Below the pieces are notes generated by a model. That model searched no databases. It was not told the DNA's origin and was given only the letters and a program-made list of their open reading frames with translations. From the NCBI GenBank assembly GCA_002306975.1, contig DBTI01000113.1, positions 1 to 8,021 of the forward strand: a DNA stretch of 8,021 nucleotides. The letters are read 5' to 3'. Positions 4,967-8,021 of the stretch are shown piece after piece; position 1 is the first letter of the stretch; every line of letters starts with the position of its first letter. This DNA is from Ruminococcaceae bacterium UBA1320 (GTDB lineage: Bacteria; Bacillota; Clostridia; Oscillospirales; Ethanoligenentaceae). A program made the position numbers and the translations under genes.

Positions 4967-5896
4967 ATGGCGGTGCTTGAAATAAACAACCTGTCAAAGT
5001 ATTATCGTGAAATAAAGGCGGTAGACGAGCTTGATCTGAAGGTTGGAAAGGGCAGTATATTCGGCTTTTTGGGGCGTAACGGCGCGGGCAAAACAACCAC
5101 GCTGCGCATGATTACCGGCACGGCAAAGCCGACGGGCGGCGAGATATTTGTGTGCGGCGATCGGGTGCGCTTCGGTTCCTGCGCTGTTAACAGGCATATC
5201 GGTTATCTGCCGGATGTGCCGGAATTTTACGGGTTTATGTCTCCGCGCGAATACCTTACGCTGTGCGGCAGACTTTACGGGTTTGACAAGGCTAAAATCG
5301 ATCAGCGCTGCGGCGAGCTGCTGCCACTTGTCGGACTTGACGGCATAAAGCGGCATATCGGCAGCTTTTCAAGAGGCATGAAGCAGCGGCTTGGCATTGC
5401 GCAGGCGCTGATCCACGAGCCGGAGCTGCTTATTCTTGACGAGCCGACCTCCGCGCTTGACCCTATGGGGCGGCGTGAATTGCTTAAAATCATGGCGTCG
5501 CTAAGGGGCAGCCTGACGGTGATCTTCTCGACGCACATTCTTTCGGACGTTGAGCGGATTTGCGACACGATCGGCATGCTGGAGGGCGGAAGGCTTGCCC
5601 TTTCAGGAAATCTTGAGGGTATCAGGCAAAAATATGCCGGTCACAAGGCAATCATTGAAATTAACGGTGAAACTCAAAAAGCGGATGAGTTTAAAAAGCT
5701 GCTTTCAGAAAAGCCGTATGTAAACAAAATCGAAAGTGAAACTCCGCAGCGGCTTGTTGTAACCTGTAAGGATTTAAAAGCGCTCGGGGCTGATATTTGC
5801 CCGTGTCTTGCGGGGCTGTCATTGGCGCTCGCCCGTTTTGAACAGGCTGAGCCGCAGCTTGAGGACGTATTTATGGAGGTGATTAAGGATGAGTAA
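4967..5896 (+). CDS. yxlF: ABC transporter ATPase, YxlF-like
   Basis: A 309-residue cytoplasmic ATPase of the DrrA/BcrA-like drug or peptide exporter group, powering the permease encoded next. Seen in order: Walker A GRNGAGKT (36-43), Q-loop region YLPDVPEFYG (80-89, with Asp where many ABC proteins have Gln), signature FSRGMKQR (134-141), Walker B LLILDEP (154-160) with Glu159, D-loop SALD (162-165) and switch His190. A C-terminal accessory region of about 85 residues follows, as in this group. The ATG at 4967 follows AAAGGA by 9 nt. The stop overlaps the permease start by 8 nt, showing translational coupling. Expression is probably under the ECF sigma through the promoter at 4681. The substrate is unknown; in B. 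subtilis the matching gene lies in the sigY operon. Confidence 0.93.
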   Translation: MAVLEINNLSKYYREIKAVDELDLKVGKGSIFGFLGRNGAGKTTTLRMITGTAKPTGGEIFVCGDRVRFGSCAVNRHIGYLPDVPEFYGFMSPREYLTLCGRLYGFDKAKIDQRCGELLPLVGLDGIKRHIGSFSRGMKQRLGIAQALIHEPELLILDEPTSALDPMGRRELLKIMASLRGSLTVIFSTHILSDVERICDTIGMLEGGRLALSGNLEGIRQKYAGHKAIIEINGETQKADEFKKLLSEKPYVNKIESETPQRLVVTCKDLKALGADICPCLAGLSLALARFEQAEPQLEDVFMEVIKDE

Positions 5897-6650
5897 TCTT
5901 TTCACTTTTACAAAAAAGGAACTTTATGAGCAGATAAAAACCTTTAAAGGCGTTGCAGTCGCCGCCGTGCTGCTTGTTTTTGGCATGACAAGTCCGCTCC
6001 TGGCAAAACTGATGCCGGAAATTTTCAAATCGGCAGACCTCGGTGTAGCGTTACAGATACCTGACCCGACCTATCTCGATGCGTATGCCCAATTTTTCAA
6101 AAATATCGGAGAGATGGGTTTAATCGTCATCATGCTCGTTTATGCGGGCGCTGTTGTTTCTGAAACAACACGTGGAACGGCAACCCTTATGCTGACAAAG
6201 CGTCTTTCTCATTCCGCGTTCGTTATCTCAAAGTTTTTATCTGCGGCCATTGTGTGGACGGCCTCTTATGCCGGTTCCGCGGCACTTTGCACAGTTTACA
6301 CGATCTACCTTTTCCCGGAGGGAAAGCCGTCAAATCTTTTGTTTTCGCTTTTTTGCATGTGGCTTTTTGGCGTTATAACGCTGGCCGCGGCGCTTTTCGC
6401 AAGCGCTGTTTTCAAAAGCTATATTCTCTCTGCGGTTGGAACTTTTGCAGTCTGGGGTTTGCTTCTTGTCACTTCGGCTTTGCCCAAAATTAAGGATTAT
6501 ACACCGGCTTTTTTAAGTTCAGACAACCTAAAGCTTTTAAACGGCGCCTGCCCGCCCGACAAATTTCAAATTCCGATAATATTGGGAATTTTATTAACAG
6601 CGCTGCTGCTCACACTCGCCTGTATCATTTTCCGACGCCGGGAGCTGTAA
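5889..6650 (+). CDS. yxlG: ABC-2 type permease, YxlG-like
   Basis: A 253-residue integral membrane protein with about six membrane segments (21-40, 75-91, 117-141, 150-172, 178-197, 228-247), the usual form of an ABC-2 exporter permease. SETTRGTATLMLTKRLS (91-107) after the second segment is the cytoplasmic coupling stretch typical of the NosY/DrrB-like group. A Pro-rich extracellular loop (about 40-70) follows the first segment. GGAGGT stands 8 nt before the ATG, inside the end of the ATPase gene. Together with the ATPase and the YxlE-like protein it should form an exporter or a membrane-stress device; the substrate is not evident. A hairpin follows 10 nt after the stop. Confidence 0.9.
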   Translation: MSNLFTFTKKELYEQIKTFKGVAVAAVLLVFGMTSPLLAKLMPEIFKSADLGVALQIPDPTYLDAYAQFFKNIGEMGLIVIMLVYAGAVVSETTRGTATLMLTKRLSHSAFVISKFLSAAIVWTASYAGSAALCTVYTIYLFPEGKPSNLLFSLFCMWLFGVITLAAALFASAVFKSYILSAVGTFAVWGLLLVTSALPKIKDYTPAFLSSDNLKLLNGACPPDKFQIPIILGILLTALLLTLACIIFRRREL

Positions 6651-6660
6651 ACTAAAGATT

Positions 6661-6698
6661 AGAAATAGCCTCGCGGAAAAAACCGCGGGGCTATTTCT
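6661..6698. terminator. Hairpin between convergent genes, likely bidirectional terminator
   Basis: A 16-bp stem with one G-T pair (arms 6661-6676 and 6683-6698) and an A6 loop: AGAAATAGCC TCGCGG on the left arm and its complement on the right. It stands between the ends of the permease genes at 6650 (plus) and 6730 (minus). There is no long T run outside the stem, so its efficiency is uncertain, but position and stem strength support termination for both strands. Confidence 0.72.
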
Positions 6699-6729
6699 AT
6701 GGGGATAGTCAGAAAAGCTTTGAGGAATA

Positions 6730-7476
6730 TTAACTTTCTATCTTTTTATCAACAAGCCACGAGGTGGCAAAGAAGGATGCGACAATGAAAACAATTTCTA
6801 CTAAAATTGAGGAAAGCTGTTCTGCGTTGCTATAAATCTGGAAAGTAACAATCGGGAAAAATGTAGAGAACCATGACGCCAGCGTATAGGCTACTATACA
6901 GACAATGGCAAGCCCGATAGAGAGCGGAACGGCGATTTTGTTTTTATGCGTGATGGATTTGGATGCGGCAACACATAAAAAGATAATGCTTATTATGCAG
7001 AAGATGTTTAAGAAATAAATTAAAATGGCAAATATCACATCTAAAGGTTTTGAAGAGATTTGACTTAAAAATTTGCTGAAAAACATATTGAAATTTGCTC
7101 CGTCCAAGGCCTTGATAAGAACAAGAGCAGAAAAAATGCATATGAATAATGAGACAAACAGGGTGCAGATTGTTGCGATCAGCTTTGACAGCACCTTTTC
7201 CCATGCCGGGAGCGGCAGTGAAAGTTCAAGCACGGAAACGCTGCCTGAAATGTCACGGTTAAACCGCACAAGACTTTCGATAGGCGGAAATATCATAAGA
7301 GCCGATATGGTGAAAAGGTATAATATCAAAGTGACACCCATTGGGTAATCAAGTTTCTTGTAGTAAAAAAACGCGGTAAGGGGAATCAGGATCACAAGAA
7401 GCGCGAGGATACCGATTAATACGGCGCGGTAGCTTCTCCATCTTTTATAAAACTCAAACGATAAAAGCTTGCTCAT
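6730..7476 (-). CDS. ABC-2 type permease of a second ABC transporter
   Basis: A 248-residue integral membrane protein with about six membrane segments (18-38, 47-65, 96-121, 147-170, 181-202, 222-241). It begins MSKLLSFEFYKRWRSYR, a short amphipathic start typical of ABC-2 permeases that pair with a separate ATPase. Its ATG overlaps the stop of the ATPase gene by 4 nt (ATGA), and GGGAGGTG lies upstream, so the two are co-translated. Direction and sequence differ from the YxlG-like permease, so this is a separate transporter and not part of the ECF unit. By eye it is more AT-rich than the YxlFG-like genes. The substrate is unknown. Confidence 0.88.
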   Translation of the reverse strand: MSKLLSFEFYKRWRSYRAVLIGILALLVILIPLTAFFYYKKLDYPMGVTLILYLFTISALMIFPPIESLVRFNRDISGSVSVLELSLPLPAWEKVLSKLIATICTLFVSLFICIFSALVLIKALDGANFNMFFSKFLSQISSKPLDVIFAILIYFLNIFCIISIIFLCVAASKSITHKNKIAVPLSIGLAIVCIVAYTLASWFSTFFPIVTFQIYSNAEQLSSILVEIVFIVASFFATSWLVDKKIES

Positions 7477-8021
7477 TGTGCAAACACCTCCCGGTAAAGC
7501 TCGTCAAGCGTCATGTGACGCTGTTCTTTCAAATCTTCCACACTGCCGCCAAGCGCAATGCGGCCGTCTTTAAGATAATAAACATCATCGAAAATAGATT
7601 CAAACTCATTAATCATATGGCTTGTTATGAGCATGGAGCGTTCGGTGTTAAAGCCTTTGAGGATTGCCGCGAGAATCTGGTCGCGTGCGATGGGGTCAAC
7701 ACCCGCGAGCGGTTCGTCAAGGATCGTGAGCTTCGCTTCACGTGCAAGCGTCAGCGCAAGGCCGAGCTTTTCTTTCATGCCGCGCGACAGGCTTTTAATC
7801 TTCAGATCTGCTTCGAGCTGCATAAAGCTTAAAAGCTCCACAAACCGTCCGTTATTAAAATCACTGTAGAATTTTGAATAAACCTTTTGAGCCTCGCCTA
7901 TCTTCATCCAGTCATATAAAAATCCGCTGTCGGGCAGATAGGCAACATCGTTTTTTGTAAGATAGCCAAGCTCCCTCCCGCAGATGGCGACGTTGCCGCC
8001 AGACGGTCTTACAAGCCACGC
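7473..8021 (-). CDS. ABC transporter ATPase, 5' end beyond window
   Basis: The visible C-terminal 182 residues of an ABC ATPase; the frame runs open through the right edge, so Walker A and the true start lie outside. Counting from the first visible residue: GGNVAICGREL (8-18), a Q-loop region AYLPD (27-31), signature SLSRGMKEK (77-85), Walker B LTILDEP (98-104) and switch His135 in ITSHM. The internal ATG at 7907 is not the start, because conserved sequence continues upstream of it. The domain ends soon after the conserved core, so it is a short ATPase of the YtrB/YhcH kind, without the C-terminal extension of the YxlF-like one. It is cotranscribed with the permease that follows. Pairs of this kind are often preceded by a GntR-family regulator, which would lie to the right of the window if present. 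Confidence 0.9.
   Translation of the reverse strand, partial: AWLVRPSGGNVAICGRELGYLTKNDVAYLPDSGFLYDWMKIGEAQKVYSKFYSDFNNGRFVELLSFMQLEADLKIKSLSRGMKEKLGLALTLAREAKLTILDEPLAGVDPIARDQILAAILKGFNTERSMLITSHMINEFESIFDDVYYLKDGRIALGGSVEDLKEQRHMTLDELYREVFAQ

Noticed and set aside
5204..5233. Asp in place of Gln in the Q-loop of the YxlF-like ATPase (also in the ATPase at the right end)
   Set aside because: Acidic residues at this place (YLPE/YLPD) are usual in this exporter ATPase group and do not suggest loss of activity.
7473..7907. A complete 144-residue protein starting at the ATG at 7907
   Set aside because: Conserved ABC sequence, including the Q-loop region AYLPD, continues in frame upstream to the window edge, so this ATG is internal.

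Overview
The window looks like chromosomal DNA from a low-to-medium GC Gram-positive bacterium, most likely a member of the Clostridia (Bacillota). The reasons are strong AGGAGG-type ribosome binding sites before nearly every gene, frequent TTG/GTG starts, extended -10 promoters, and a gene set typical of Firmicutes. This assignment is inferred from sequence style, not from a database match.

Layout from left to right. (1) The minus strand carries the 5' part of a Y-family (DinB-like) DNA polymerase, cut by the left edge. Upstream of it, on the same strand, is a membrane-anchored metallo-beta-lactamase-fold protein of the ComEC/Rec2 C-terminal type. (2) A divergent, AT-rich intergenic region of about 270 bp carries an extended -10 promoter in each direction. 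(3) On the plus strand, a two-gene operon encodes an alpha/beta hydrolase with three N-terminal membrane segments and a small three-segment membrane protein, overlapping by 4 nt. (4) Next is a plus-strand block matching, gene for gene, the Bacillus subtilis sigY-yxlC-yxlD-yxlE-yxlF-yxlG locus: an ECF sigma factor, a candidate anti-sigma protein, two small membrane proteins, an ABC ATPase and an ABC-2 permease. (5) A hairpin separates this block from a convergent minus-strand ABC ATPase/permease pair, whose ATPase is cut by the right edge.

The most interesting signal is regulatory. A TGAAC[C/T]-N16-CGTATAAC sequence occurs twice: just upstream of the sigma gene (3494-3523) and just upstream of the yxlE-like gene (4681-4710). 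Both have the same 16-nt spacer and the same 8-nt -10 block. This is the form expected of an ECF promoter (AAC-type -35, CGT-type -10). A strong hairpin (4648-4681) ends exactly where the second -35 begins. I infer that the sigma factor activates its own regulatory unit (sigma, YxlC-like, YxlD-like) and, from a second promoter behind a terminator, the effector unit (YxlE-like protein plus ABC transporter). To my knowledge the B. subtilis locus is described as one autoregulated operon, so this would be a split version of it.

Several starts should be moved from the longest reading frame. The sigma factor and the hydrolase both appear to start at TTG codons placed 8 nt after good Shine-Dalgarno sequences, and the metallo-beta-lactamase protein at its second ATG. 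There is no gene-free stretch longer than 300 bases. I saw no tRNA, rRNA, CRISPR array, insertion sequence or attachment site.
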